Shown here piece by piece: positions 24,207-35,759 of a stretch of 64,000 nucleotides of DNA (position 1 is its first letter; each line of letters starts with the position of its first letter). The stretch comes from Gordionus sp. m RMFG-2023 (taxonomy: Eukaryota; Nematomorpha; Gordioida; Chordodea; Parachordodidae): contig NC_088776.1 in NCBI RefSeq assembly GCF_954871325.1, forward strand, positions 38,116,508-38,180,507, read 5' to 3'. Below the pieces are notes generated by a model. It was not told where the DNA came from. It did no database searches and saw nothing but the letters and a program-made list of their open reading frames with translations. Position numbers and translations under genes: made by a program.

Positions 24207-25040
24207 GTGGTGGACGAAAGCATAAGTCGGTGCATGTATATTTCTTTTTATAACAAATAAAAGTGGGATCCAATCCCCATGATAACAATTATTTTGGCTC
24301 TGCAGCTTTAATTATTGGTGGTTTAAAAAAAGATGGTCAGATATTTCTGTTTTTAACTGCTCTTTATGAGTAGGATGTTAGAAGGAGCTAAAGGATCAAT
24401 ATAAGAATAGTCCTATTCCGGGACCCCTAGGATTGTGTAAAAAAAAATTTGGATCTGGCCCGGGTTTATTTTTTAAAAATTACAGCTCCAAGCATATATA
24501 ACAGGGCCGAGTTTTAGTTCTGGCCTGCAGGTTTCTAATTTTAGTAGACATGGATATAAAGTTAAAATACAAAGTTCTACAAGGAACAGTAATTTCAAAT
24601 ATTTATGAATCATTTCGAATACTGATAATTCCAAATATTAATGAATAATTTCGAATATTTATGAAATAGATTAATTACAAATATTTATGATTTATTAATA
24701 TTTTGATTTTCGAATAATACGAAATGTTTTAAAATTATATAAATAATTTTATATGATTAGATAGATGAATTTTTTTTTGTTAGTTAGAACAATTTTGACT
24801 GTTTTGCAAATTGTTTCACAGGTAAATTGTGGTAAATGAATATTTAACGATTCATTTTTTGATTCTCCAGCATTTTCCAAATGTTAAATTGATATATTCT
24901 AAATTTATTCTCTAAAAATCGGCATGGCCTGAATTTATTCTTTTTTTTTAATTTTAAATCCGAGCTAGATTTTTAAATCATGCCATTTTTCTGCCCGTTC
25001 TGAGCCTAGTTCCGGGCCAGACTTGCAGATCCCTAAGCTT
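24207..25040 (-). repeat. two further hAT-like right ends
   Basis: GC patches with GGCCCGGG...AGGGCCGAG...GGCCTGCAGGTTTCT (ending 24,536) and CCGTTCTGAGCC...CCGGGCCAGACTTGCAGATCCC (ending about 25,037) are inverted versions of the CAGAGACCTGCA terminus. Between them (24,590-24,735) the words AATATTTATGA and TTTCGAATA repeat several times. No target duplication was resolved. Confidence 0.4.
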
Positions 25041-26312
25041 GTTAATTAACCACATACTGTTTTAAAAAATATTAATTTGAATGATATATTTAAAAATCGG
25101 TATATAATTCTTGATTTTGGTATATGGTATATAACTCGTGTATATAGATATGCCGCTTTTAGTGATTCAATTTACAACCCAATTAACCTTCCAATTTATC
25201 CATTTTCAACTTTTAAAACGTTTCGAATTTCTACTCCCTTGAGAAACGCCATAAGGAAGGGCGGGTTAGTGTAAGATATATTTAATATAATAAATTAACC
25301 AAAATATTTTTAAAAATATATAAATAATTCTATAAATTAAATCACTTGACCCCTATTAGAGAGTGAGGAAAAAAACTTTAAAATATTTAATAATATACAC
25401 TTATCAAACTTATCTTCATATTGAGATCTTTCGTCGTCAGATTAATTTTTAATTTTAAAAAAAAATTTAATTTTTTTAAAATTAATGGAACCCCCAAGTG
25501 TGACCATCTATTGATAGTTGACCACCAAATCGATCCCTTCGGGTCAAAATTTTTACCAAATTGTTTGTTGAATTCACTACCTCACTATATTAATCACACG
25601 TAACCGCCATTGAGCGATTAGGGTCACTTTCTTGATGTTTTTCTAACATGTTTTTATCTGTCCTACCATAAAATTATTATTGAAGAAATATACTTAATAA
25701 ATAAAAGGGTCAATTATTTATTTTTTTTATAAGATTTTAAAATTAAAAATTTATTTTCTTTATATGTAAAAACTAGTATGGGATGAGATAATTAAGAATT
25801 ATGTGCTCAAATATAATAATATTAGTATAGAAATCTTTTTTGATTAATATTTATGACTTTTATTTATACTTATTAATTTATATTATTTAATCATAATCTC
25901 AGAAAGAAATTTTTTTTACTGAAAAAATATATTGTGCTAGTAATAGTATGATTTGTTGTAACACATTTCCATAATATGAAAATGAAAAACCATTCTTGTA
26001 TGGCTAAATAACTTTCCGTAATTATTGTAATAAAATCGTTTTGATATAATTTAAAAAAATTTTTTTATAATAAAAGTTTTAAAACTTTAATGAAGACTAA
26101 CGTCAAGGTTATGAAAATATTTCAAAATGTAAAAATAAGAATATAGTTATATGTTTTGGTGTGTACAAGTTTATGTGGGAAAATGAGAATTTTGTAATTA
26201 CTATACTTTTTTTATAAATACTAAATTTAAAGTATTATTCCAATTTTTTACTTTTTGTTATCTAAAGATTGGAAATCAGGATATGAAATTAGAATAATTT
26301 CTTAATAAACAT
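25041..26312. other. AT-rich spacer with two short open stretches
   Basis: Open stretches at 25,077-25,274 and 25,421-25,603 have moderately diverse residues (DSIYNPINLPIYPFSTFKTF; PKCDHLLIVDHQIDPFGSKF), but nothing recognisable in sequence or context supports them as genes. Confidence 0.3.
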
Positions 26313-28318
26313 TAGAGGCGCGGGCCGTTAAATTAAGCTTGACCCATCATATCATAGTCGGTCACGGCGTGAATGTGAATAATTTAAGTATTAGGCATGA
26401 CTGGGCGTTACGGGCTTTCCCAAAATTTTTCCCGGGCGTGAACATAAATTTCACATGAATCACGGAAATTTTAATTTTTTAGATTGTTTTTTGATAAATA
26501 TAAATTTACAATTTTATAGTTACAATATACATTTGGTGAATTCCATATCAAATCAACCAAGGTTTCAACCCGACCCCCTTCAATTTTTCTTAAATTTGGT
26601 ATACTGGTAGTATATACTATAACTAAGAAAAAAAATGAAATTTTATCTTCCAACACTGTTTACCCGCTAAGATATGGCCGTTTAAAGCGCGGAAAAATGG
26701 TACATTTTTGACAAAATGCACCTCATTTATTTTCAAATATCTCGAGAAATAATTAAGTTAGAAAAATAATTTAAATTCTATTTTGTAGCTTAATAAAAGT
26801 TCTTTAAAATGACATAAAAATAAATATGATGGACATTTTATTAATATCGATAACCGGATGTGTAAACCCGGAAATGGCCATAGAAAAAAAAGGTTTTTTT
26901 TTCAAATTTTTTTCTGTAGATAGATATCACACTGCTTTATATTTGTACAAAATCCTAGACTGGGATGAACATGGGTTTAGGAATTATCACTCTAAAATAG
27001 AACAAATTTAACATTAATATCATCTTATTTTAATTTAATGAATAGTTATGAAATAATGTTAATTTAAAAATTATGTCTAAATGATAAAGGGTTAGTAGCT
27101 CGAGCAAGCTTGCAACGTCCATATGAACATCACATATTGACAATAATAGATTTATTTAACTATGCAAGAAATAATATCTATGGGGTAAATTATATATTTG
27201 TGAGCATAATGAATATATGAACATAGAAAGTCATCTTGAAAGCAGATTTTTGAGAGCAAAGAGAATTTCTGGAACACAAAGTTCCAAGCTTTTATTCCCC
27301 TAGACGAAAACAAAAGTCATAATTTATTAAAATTCCTTGGATGATTATAATATATGATATATTTTAATTATAAATTTTTGATTGTGTTATATATAATGCA
27401 ATTTGAGGCAAATAAAGTTATAAATATGTTTAGAATTATTTTGTCAAGTAACTTCTAGACAAAATTTAACTAAAGTGTTAAACAAAGCTCATTATTCCAG
27501 CCACATCTCAAAAATTTTGATAAAGATAAAAAAAAAGTAAGGGCCTGTCATTTAGACATAATTTTTAAATTAACATTATTTCATAACTATTCATTAAAAT
27601 ATGATGATATTAATGTTAAATTTGTTCAATTTTAGTATAAAGAGTGATAACTCCTAATCCCATGTTCATCCCAGTCTAGGATTTTGTACAAATATAAAGC
27701 AGTGTGATATCTATCTATAGAAAAAAAATTTTGAAAAATAAAAATATCTTTTTATTTCTATGGCCATTTCCAGTTTTACACATCCGGTTATCAATATTAA
27801 TTAAATGTCCATCATATTTATTTTTATGTCATTTTAAATAACTTTTATTAAGCTACAAAATAAAATTTAAATTATTTTTCTAACTTAATTATTTCTCGAG
27901 ATATTTGAAAATAAATGAGGTACATTTTGTCAAAAATATACCATTTTTCCGTGCTTTAAACGGCCATATCTTAGCGGGTAAACAGTGTTGGAAGGTAAAA
28001 TTTTATTTTTTCTTAGTTATAGGATATACTACCAGTATACAAAATTTAAGAAAAATTGAAGGGGGTTTGGTTGAAAATCGACTTTTTTTTGTTGGTTTGA
28101 TATGGAATTCACCATTTTCTAATTTAATTTAGTTCTTATAATTAAACAAGAATATTTTAAAACAAAAAATCTTCCGCATTTTATAAACAACATACGGTAT
28201 CATGCCGCTAGTTCTACTTTCTTTTTATGTTTAGATGTATTTGCTAAATTTTGCTTAAACTTTAAATTTATCCACACTCACGCCGTGACCCACCGTGCAC
28301 GGCACGCGCCCACCACTA
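26313..28318 (+). mobile_element. hAT element (TAGAGGTGGGCGCGGGCC family), split by insertion
   Basis: The left end TAGAGGCGCGGGCCGT, followed by GGTCACGGCGTGAATGTGAA and GGGCGTGAACATAAATTTC, matches the hAT left end at 55,207. The right end, inverted, reads TAGTGGTGGGCGCGTGCC, then GGTGGGTCACGGCGTGAGTG. The inner part is almost wholly occupied by an inverted-repeat insertion (26,535-28,113). The remaining hAT sequence after it (AACAAAAAATCTTCCGCATTTTATAAACAACAT...) is collinear with 55,495-55,560. No 8-bp duplication is clear at the outer ends. Confidence 0.75.
26535..28113. mobile_element. inverted-repeat (foldback-like) element, 1.58 kb
   Basis: Two long inverted arms, about 26,535-27,083 and 27,547-28,113, enclose a 460-bp centre. 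Both termini are GGTGAATTCCATATCAAA. The 4 bp ATTT occur on both sides (26,531-26,534 and 28,114-28,117). The related hAT copy at 55,430-55,460 has the uninterrupted sequence with a single ATTT, which confirms insertion and a 4-bp duplication. The arms have diverged moderately from each other. The centre has a 45-codon open stretch on the + strand (27,091-27,225, RASLQRPYEHHILTIIDLF) of unknown nature. Very long inverted arms and a 4-bp duplication do not fit hAT, mariner or piggyBac; Sola1-, Academ- or foldback-type elements are candidates. Confidence 0.85.
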
Positions 28319-28470
28319 ATATGATTATGGAATTGGAGAAATAAATAGAATAAATCAAAAAAGTGTAAAATTAAAGTTGCAAAGTTTTGAAAATTTAAAA
28401 ACACCGTAAATTTTCGGGCGTGACGGGTGTGAATCAAAATACTGCCTTTCGTGAGTGGGCGGGTACTGCT
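28319..28470 (-). repeat. fragment of a TAGAGG-family hAT end
   Basis: CCGTAAATTTTCGGGCGTGACGGGTGTGAATC and GAGTGGGCGGGTACT repeat subterminal words of the hAT just to the left. It is probably a remnant of a second copy or an older end. Confidence 0.45.
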
Positions 28471-29571
28471 TATACATTATACATTGTTGTGCTTGTGCAG
28501 ACAATTTAAAACATTTCCTAAATAAAATTATTTAACTTGTAAAAATTGATAAGACTTTATAAATATGTTATTTATATTTTAACAATTTTTTAAGTCAAAT
28601 CATTTTATTTTAAAATAAATTAATAAATATGTAAATGTTTTGAATTAAATCTGCACAACACTGTAATACATAAGATATGATATATATACAACAACAATAG
28701 ATTTAGTGCTAAAATTGTAAAATATAATAAGAGAAAGGAACATATGTTTTTGAGATTGTTGATTGATTTAATAAATCTATTCAAAGTACCACAGATATTT
28801 CATCGATTTTAGATCTTATCCTTTAGATATGACTTATTTTGTGCATATGTATATAACTAACAGTAGATATAGTTATTTATTTATTTTTATCTCATTTTTT
28901 GTGTATTTGCATGGCGATAACTTTTTTGTGTATTTGCATGGCGATAACTATAGGGGGGGGGGTGTTGGTATGCGTAATGATTTTTTAATTAGTGGCTTCA
29001 GTGAGCCTAAAAATATTTTTCTTGTATCAGACATATTTTCTCAGGTCATACCCGGTCCAAGAAAGATTTTGACGGATCCAATCCGGGTATTTTTTTTAAA
29101 GTTGGAATTGGAACTAACTTTTTTGTACTGTTGAAAAGGAAAAATATTTCCTAGAAAGTGGAAAATTTTTAAGCCCTAGAGGATGGTAAAAAAATTAGTA
29201 GTATTCTATTAAATAATATTCATAAAAATAATAAGGAAAATAAAGTAATTTAAAAAAATTAGGACCGAATTGAAAAAGATTTGAGAGAATGTTTGTTCGA
29301 ATCCGAATGTCATTGGACTAGGATCAGTTTATGCATTTAGTCTATGTCATAAAAAAATATATTTTACACACAGTTAAAAAAATTTTAAAAACTTTCAAAA
29401 TGAACTCCTATATGCATTTCATTTAAGTTTTGAAAAATTTGATCTAGCTTTTAAATTTAATTTTTAAAAAAATAATTTAATCCGTTATTTCTATATCTTT
29501 TAAAATTGGATCTTCTAAATAGATTATTGCCGATAATAATAATCGCTCTTGACTCAGAAGATCTCAAATAA
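28471..29571. other. AT-rich spacer
   Basis: It contains a 27-bp tandem doublet (GTGTATTTGCATGGCGATAA, 28,899-28,948), a run of 9 G at about 28,952, and a GC patch at 29,045-29,090 (CCCGGTCCAAG...CCAATCCGGGTA) that may be an old hAT end. No gene was recognised. Confidence 0.45.
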
Positions 29572-29769
29572 CATTTTAATCTAAACGAACGTCTTTTATT
29601 TGTGACCACTGAAACAGGGATAGTAGCCATTACCCTTGGCACAGTGGCATATTCAAATCTGACACCTGATAAATTAATTCATTCATCCGCAAGATCATCT
29701 GAAAACGTTCCGTTTTGCAAGTGGTTTCCCTTAAACTATAATAAATCGAAATTGCTGACAATTTTTTGA
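29572..29769 (+). pseudogene. unrecognised coding-like stretch, 65 codons, no start
   Basis: Between TAA 29,569 and TGA 29,767 one + frame is open with balanced residue use: NERLLFVTTETGIVAITLG, then TVAYSNLTPDKLIHSSARSS and ENVPFCKWFPLNYNKSKLL. Local A+T is clearly lower than in the flanks. Upstream of the stop the same frame also looks protein-like (IIIIALDSEDLK). It could be an exon or a fragment of a dead gene. No family is recognised and there is no Met start. Confidence 0.3.
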
Positions 29770-31065
29770 GAGTTCGTTTCACATTAAAGCTATTACGACG
29801 AATATTGTGGGAAAAATTTCAAAATGCAATTTGGAAGTAAAAATATTTTTTTTCTATTGAATTATTTGCAATATATATGAAATTAAAATAAGTTTCTACA
29901 CTATTTTCGAATCAATAGTCATATTCGTAGTTGAATGCACTTTTTCCTTTTCGAATTAGTGAATTTTTTGGAAATTTTGACTCAAAATCAATTTCAAGAG
30001 CAAATCATTTCTTAAATTAGAAATATTTACTATAATCAGGTATTTTGTCATGTTTAGTTTCTAATTTTGCAATAATTTGCTAGCGAAATTATTATGCTAC
30101 CTTAATATTGTACAATAAATATTTTTTTTATATTTAAATTAATCCTTGAGCTTCCGCCACAGTATTTTTGCCGAATATACTGGTTTTCTTCATGATTCTG
30201 CACAAAGAAAAAAAAACCATATATTTATCTACAATTTAAGAAATTGGTTTAAGGATTTCCATTCGACTTTCCCATCTTGTATCTGAGAACCTTTGATTAA
30301 TGTTATCTTTAAATTATAATTTAATATTTTTTATCTAAATTAGAAGTTGAGAAAAACACAAATTTTATTTATAAATAGAAAAAATTTTCAGAATAGGTTA
30401 ACATGAGTATGGGGTCAGCGCAGCGAGGCATGTAAAAATGTTCATACTAAAAATCATTATTTGGAGCCAATTCTCCTTTCCTCTATTGTAGAATTACCAC
30501 GCTGATTTATTTTACAAATTTATATTAATTTTATAATTATTTAAATTTGCACTGAGTCTTCAGTCAACAAGTAGAAATTTTTAAAAAATTCCATTTTATA
30601 TCTAGATTTTCATATTCCACACTGATCGATATACTATTGATATTTCTCAATATGGCTACAATTTAATATACATTATATAAATTTGAAATATTATTTAGAG
30701 TGCATACTGGTTCGAATTATTTTTAAACAGCCGTCTGTTTAGCCGGCTATTTAGTTTCCTCTGTCATTATAAAAAATTTAAAATTAATACACCTATCACT
30801 TTAAAATATGGGAATATTATAAATAACAAATAATAAGCAGCTGATAAATTTTTTAATATTGCAAAGGCTATATCCAAATTTTATGGTAACTCTAATTAAT
30901 TTTTTAAAAAAAGAATTTTTTTTTTCTATCCAGGTTCGATTGACTTTCGGCTTACTAGCCGACATAAAGGAAACAGTAGATCATTTATTTATTTTCTATA
31001 TATTATAAGTTAATAAATGAAATTGGTTGTAAGCCTATTTGTTCTACTATTATCATTACCAATGT
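29770..31065. other. AT-rich spacer, nothing firmly identified
   Basis: Words GCCGTCTGTTTAGCCGGCTATTTAG (about 30,731) and CGGCTTACTAGCCGACATAAAGG (about 30,948) face each other and may be ends of a small decayed element of about 250 bp. Nothing else was seen. Confidence 0.4.
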
Positions 31066-31379
31066 ATGGTAATCAGATTAAAAGATACTTTTTAAATGGA
31101 TCTTGATACAGATACATCGCCTAAAAGGTTATCTATGCATATATACAAATTAAAAAATGTATCTAGATACAGATACAATTTTAATTATACTCTTATATAA
31201 GGTTTGCACAAACCTAAATTAGGATTCTATTGTGAAAATTCATGAAATGAGGTAAAAAACTTATTGACTCGATATCACATTTATCAAATTATGACAAAAT
31301 AATGATTTTCAGATTTTAATATAATAATATAATATATAAAAATATATGATTAAATGATTATAAATAATTATTAGATTTC

Positions 31380-32290
31380 AGTAATAAAATATTTTTTAAA
31401 TTTTGATTAAAGCATTCTCTTATCTGTAAAGACATTTCTAGCTACACTAAAAAGTCTTTCTACCGGTGCGCTTGAAGGGATTGGGGTGTTATATTTTATG
31501 AATAACAATTTTATATCAGGATATTCTTTAAAAATACTAAATCTCGACAAAAATTAAAATTTGTTGAGTATCAAAATCAATCATATCTGCTGCTGTGGGG
31601 TACTGAAAAAAATCGGATATTAAATTATTTGTTTTTTTTTCACAGGTTATTTGTTTGCAATCAGTTGAAGATCTTGATAATTCATCAACTAATCTTTGTA
31701 TTAATTGTTTTTTTTTATTAAAATTTTTATCCATTTGTAACCATGTCAATCAAGTTTAAAAAAAGGATGGAGCATAGTTGCTATAATATTTTCATCTTCA
31801 AATATTGTCCCAATAAACCTAGAATTATTAAATTTTGATTAATTTATTATTATTAAGTTGTCTATCTTCAATTAGTGTTATTAAACAGCCCGATTTGAGC
31901 TGATTTTTAAAAATGGCTAACTCTATATTTTAACCAGAAAAACAATACGCAAGCTTGAAGATTTTGGTTATAGATGGTACAAAGGTTTGGGCATCTATTA
32001 GCAAAATTTCGAGGCTTGTGAAATATTTTTCTAGCTAAAATATTGAGTAAATCTTTTTTAAAATCGGCTCAAATCGAGCCGTTTAACAACATTATCATCA
32101 ATCACTTTAAGTAAATCAACTAGGAGTGGTAAACAAAATCTCATGTCCATTTGTTTAAAATTCTTCAATCAGCTTGAAATGGTTGCACAGTAATAAGCTG
32201 TATACTATATTTATCTCCCTGCAAAATATCAAGTGAACTAGCTACTGGATTTATTAGCTAATTTAAAATAATGCTATATATCTACATTTT
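31380..32290 (-). pseudogene. hAT transposase remnant (C-terminal half)
   Basis: On the - strand near 31,510-31,400 the C-terminal dimerisation block is well preserved: YNTPIPSSAPVERLFSVARN then VFTDKRML. Upstream is an open piece at 31,749-31,537, then the nested MITE. Beyond that, near 32,250-32,150, comes PVASSLDILQGDKYSIQLIT, matching the hAT word SLDxLQG. It is 5' truncated and the frame is broken. Confidence 0.85.
31873..32094. mobile_element. TAGTGTTG-family MITE, copy 7, nested in hAT
   Basis: Ends TAGTGTTATTAAACAGC and GCCGTTTAACAACATTA. Flanks TCTTCAAT (31,865-31,872) and TCATCAAT (32,095-32,102) match at 7 of 8 bases. The full-length 222-bp form shows the family core (AGATGGTACAAAGGTTTGGG). 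It interrupts the transposase remnant of the 31,074 hAT. Confidence 0.9.
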
Positions 32291-32737
32291 ATTTATAACT
32301 TATTAAACAATATTCATGAATAAAATCACATTTAGATAAAAACCTAGGTAGTTATATTTATATATATATTTCTTTTTTATATAAGTTTTAATATTATATA
32401 TATATAATTTTTTATTATAGTATTTTTTATATTATTTATTATATGTATATCAATATGCTCATATGAAATAAAATAAATTTTTACATTCAAGTATTTACTT
32501 ATAATATAAAAAGGCGTTAAATAAAAGTATATCAAAATGTATATTAAAAAGTATCTAAAAATAGATACAGATACCTCTAAGATAATATCTATACAAATAC
32601 TATAAAATAATCTATCTAGATACAGTACATTTTTATATCTAGATGCATAACAACTCTGATGGTAATAGACGCTTTTTATATGATAAAAACTTAATTATGA
32701 ATTTTAGGGCATAGTAATTATAAAAATATAATATTAT

Positions 32738-32926
32738 CAGTAGCGTCACTAGAATGGAAGCGCAGGGACAAGAGCGCTCTGAAAATTTGAAAATCCCCCT
32801 CAGGATTTTGAATTTTTTAAAAAAGATAATTTTAGATAATGTTATCTAAAAAAAATGTAATTTCGGAAATAATTTTAAAAAATATTTTGAGCTTCCCCTG
32901 AGATTATAAACCTAATGACGGTCCTG
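32738..32926. mobile_element. 189-bp hAT MITE (CAGTAGCGTCACTAG)
   Basis: The left end CAGTAGCGTCACTAGAATGG and right inverse CAGGACCGTCATTAGG are terminal repeats. A perfect 8-bp duplication AATATTAT flanks it (32,730-32,737 and 32,927-32,934). It has no coding capacity. The ends resemble those of the hATs at 44,360 and 48,941. Confidence 0.9.
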
Positions 32927-32934
32927 AATATTAT

Positions 32935-33765
32935 ATACTTTACTTGTTTCTAAATAAAATGTAACAATATTTTAATTCCTTTAAAATATGCTATTTGCCT
33001 ATATTTCACACTATTTAGATATAAAGCAAAAATTAGATCAATTAGGGCATATTCAAAAAAAGTTGACCGTTCGAAGGTTATTAAATATACTTTTATTAAA
33101 AAAGTCGAGCTTTCACACACTTAAAGTAAATCAAATAGGGTGTCTTAGTTTAAAAGGCTAAATAAGTATCACAAATAAGTCGAACCCGCATACCACCTTT
33201 GTGCATAGCGCCTTAGAATTTAATCAGTTAAAAAAAATATTTTTTTTCATATCTAATTCTTGTTATGTGGGTCGTTTTTTTGAGTAAAATTGTAAAATCA
33301 TTCATTTATTTTTGGTGATGAATATTTTTTTTTGATTATCTTGCGTAATCATTCTTTTAATTTATTATTATTTGGAGTAATAATAAAAAATTGTTAATGT
33401 CATATGTTTTTAAAATTAATCATATTAATAATCAATTTATATTTATTTTAATACGATATAAAAAGAAGAAAAACGAAATAAAATTATTATTTTTCTTCCA
33501 AATTTATTTTTATTACTCTTTTTTTTGAGTAAATTATTATTCCGTTTTCCTTTGTGTCAAAAAAACATTTAAAAAAAAGGGAAGTGGGGGGGGGGGGAGT
33601 AAAATAAGAAGGAATAAGCAATGAAAAAGGAAACAAAGGTTTAAAATAGAACTAAAGAAAAAGAAAACAAAGGTAAAAACACTATAATTACATTGATTTG
33701 AACTTTATTAAAAATTAACCACGTTTAAAATAGTTTTGGCCAAAACAGTGTTTGAATTTAATATA
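32935..33765. other. AT-rich spacer with a G tract
   Basis: A run of about 13 G lies at 33,586-33,598 inside an A/G-rich stretch. No gene seen. Confidence 0.5.
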
Positions 33766-34013
33766 AGTTAACCTTTAAGTTGTATTAGATAATCCGTGTG
33801 CCGGTCGTTTTAATTAAAAGTTAAGTAAGTCTTGTATTATAAGCCGTGTGGTCGTCGTTACAATTAAAGAGTTAGTTAAGCGTTGTATTAATCGGTGTGT
33901 TGAACATTTGAGGTAAAAAGTTAGTTAAGCGTGAATCCGTGTGTCGGACATTTCAATTAATAAGTTCCTTAACAGTTGTAATAAAAATCAGCTAAGCCGT
34001 GTATTAGACATTT
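33766..34013 (+). repeat. degenerate tandem repeat, about five 45-55 bp units
   Basis: Successive units share AAGTTAGTTAAGCGTTGTATTA, then TCCGTGTGTCGGACATTTCAATTAA-like words, with drift between them. It lies some 600 bp before the first gypsy-like coding sequence and could be subrepeats of an LTR or 5' leader, but no second LTR copy was found to test this. Confidence 0.7.
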
Positions 34014-34639
34014 CTTTTAGAATATTCATTAAATGTTATATTTTAAGAATAAGTAATAAACTGTGAAAAACGGATGTATATGTGTATTGTAGGATTGTCA
34101 ACTATATTGATAATAATATATCTTTTAACCCTACAGGATTGTTAAGATTTTCATTTTGAAAGTGATAGTTAATTTTTGTAAAATACTGGGAAATACAATA
34201 AAATATTTTTGGACCTATAGTAATATTTTCTTTCCACTTTATTCTTTATTTTATTAAAAAAAATTTTTTTTTACATAAAACCTAATTAAAAAAATTATAA
34301 TTTATAATTATATAATTAAAAATTAAATTCTATAATTGAGTACCCAAAAAGGAACCATAATTGTGTCTAAAAATTTCTATTTGAATTTTTTGTCGAATAA
34401 AAAGAAATTCTCTGGGTTCATTTGTGAAAAGTCGTATTTTATTACCCAGATTTTTTAAAAACATAAATGTTGAAGGCGAAAAATGCCCGTTAGTAGAAGT
34501 CACTACTGGAGTGAATATGAAGTTTTTTAAATTTTTGTATTTGTTTGTCTTTTTAATTTCTGCTTGTGTTATTAAATTGAAATTTATGTTTGAAGGGAAT
34601 GACGAGACACACGTGTAGTCAATATGGATATGTAGTTTA
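34014..34639. other. spacer, possibly gypsy leader
   Basis: AT-rich; no primer-binding site or LTR end could be recognised. The 64-codon open stretch at 34,424-34,618 is unsupported. Confidence 0.4.
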
Positions 34640-34904
34640 ATTTAGGGCAGGCGAATGAGAAAGTGTCGTAGCGTAAAAATAAAGGGGCAGACTTTGACCA
34701 TAGAGGGACATAAGAGGGAGGAATGTGATGGGAAAGATAACGTGGTTACCGATTCATTAGTTAATTAAGAAGTGAATGGATAGTGATGTAAGTAAATACG
34801 TATATGGTTCTGAAAGGCAGAATTTTGATAATAATCAAGCGTTGACACAGTATAGGGAAGTGAGAACTCGCAGGGAAGGAGAATAGAAATAAGACAGGAT
34901 TTTG

Positions 34905-35270
34905 AGTCTCGAGGGAGGGGAGTGATGAATTGTTATAATTGCAACAAACTAGGTTATATGCTACGGGATTGCCTTGTGGAAAATTTGGAAATATAGCCCC
35001 TTATTGTCCAATGAAACAAGAAAGATTAAGATGTGCAGGATGTGGCTGTTTTGTTTTGGTCTTATAAGGAGGAATGTAATACGGGTAATTACAACAACAA
35101 AGGTGGTTTCCCACAGAGAGGGATGGGTCAGAATGCTTCAAATGTGAGGACTATTGAGAGAGAAAAAATGGAAGGGGTAAGTGTACCGAATGTCAAGGAA
35201 ACGGGGGAACAAAGTATGGAATTTTTAGATGCCGAAAAGGTGGACATGTGATGAGGGACTATGAGAATTT
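34905..35270 (+). pseudogene. gypsy gag, zinc-knuckle part (fossil)
   Basis: CCHC-type knuckle patterns are visible: CYNCNKLGY...RDC (from 34,932) and CRKGGHVMRDY (about 35,230), with a further Cys-rich piece between. In gypsy elements these bind the genomic RNA in the capsid. The matrix/capsid part upstream is not recognisable. Confidence 0.7.
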
Positions 35271-35419
35271 GTGACTATATGATGACAAAAAATCTGCAAT
35301 ACGGGTCAAGGCGAGGCAATTAAGGATGACAAAAGAGGTATTGTCTCAGAGAAGGGTGTGTAAATTTGCTACAAGAATAGGTAGTACATAATCCTTGTCC
35401 TAGAGTGATATAAATTTAA

Positions 35420-35660
35420 ATGGGAGAGTGGTTCACATGTTGTTGGATACAGGCGTAGTTATTTCAGTAATTGGATACAATAGATATCAGAGTATTAATG
35501 AGGGATTATGGGGCCCAGTTGGCTGCTATGGGTAGAGTGAAAATTGAAGCAACATTGGGCGAAAGGGTTGAAGTATTAGATCTATAGATTATCAATTGAA
35601 ATATAGAAGCTGTATTGGGGTGGTGGATACTAGAATTGGTCCATAGTATAGTTTTCGAAG
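35420..35660 (+). pseudogene. gypsy aspartic protease (fossil)
   Basis: VHMLLDTGVVISVIG at 35,431-35,475 is the hydrophobic-hydrophobic-DTG-type active-site motif of a retroviral-like protease. In this family it releases the pol products. It lies between the zinc knuckles and reverse transcriptase, as expected. Confidence 0.7.
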
Positions 35661-35759
35661 AGTATTTTCTGGTGGGGTGTATTTGCACTAATAACTAGTG
35701 TGGAATATGCAGTTATGACGTTTGAGAGTGAGAATGTGTTGCCGGGAGTTAAGACCATG

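Larger units (their letters stand above)
31074..32658 (-). mobile_element. hAT element, 1.59 kb, decayed
   Basis: It is flanked by a perfect 8-bp duplication ATGGTAAT (31,066-31,073 and 32,659-32,666). Left end CAGATTAAAAGATAC; right end inverse CAGAGTTGTTATGCATC. Both subterminal zones are filled with the word TATCTAGATACAGATAC and variants. A - strand hAT transposase remnant and a nested MITE occupy the interior. Confidence 0.9.

Noticed and set aside
26535-28113. Polinton or other large virus-like element, suggested by long inverted ends
   Set aside because: It is only 1.6 kb, with a 4-bp duplication and no capsid, polymerase or integrase traces, and its ends do not begin AG.
28829-29134. 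101-codon + strand frame
   Set aside because: It includes a 27-bp doublet and a G run, and residue use is A/T-driven. It looks like chance openness.
29290-29310. tRNA B-box-like word GTTCGAATCC
   Set aside because: No matching T-stem, acceptor stem or A box at the right distance.
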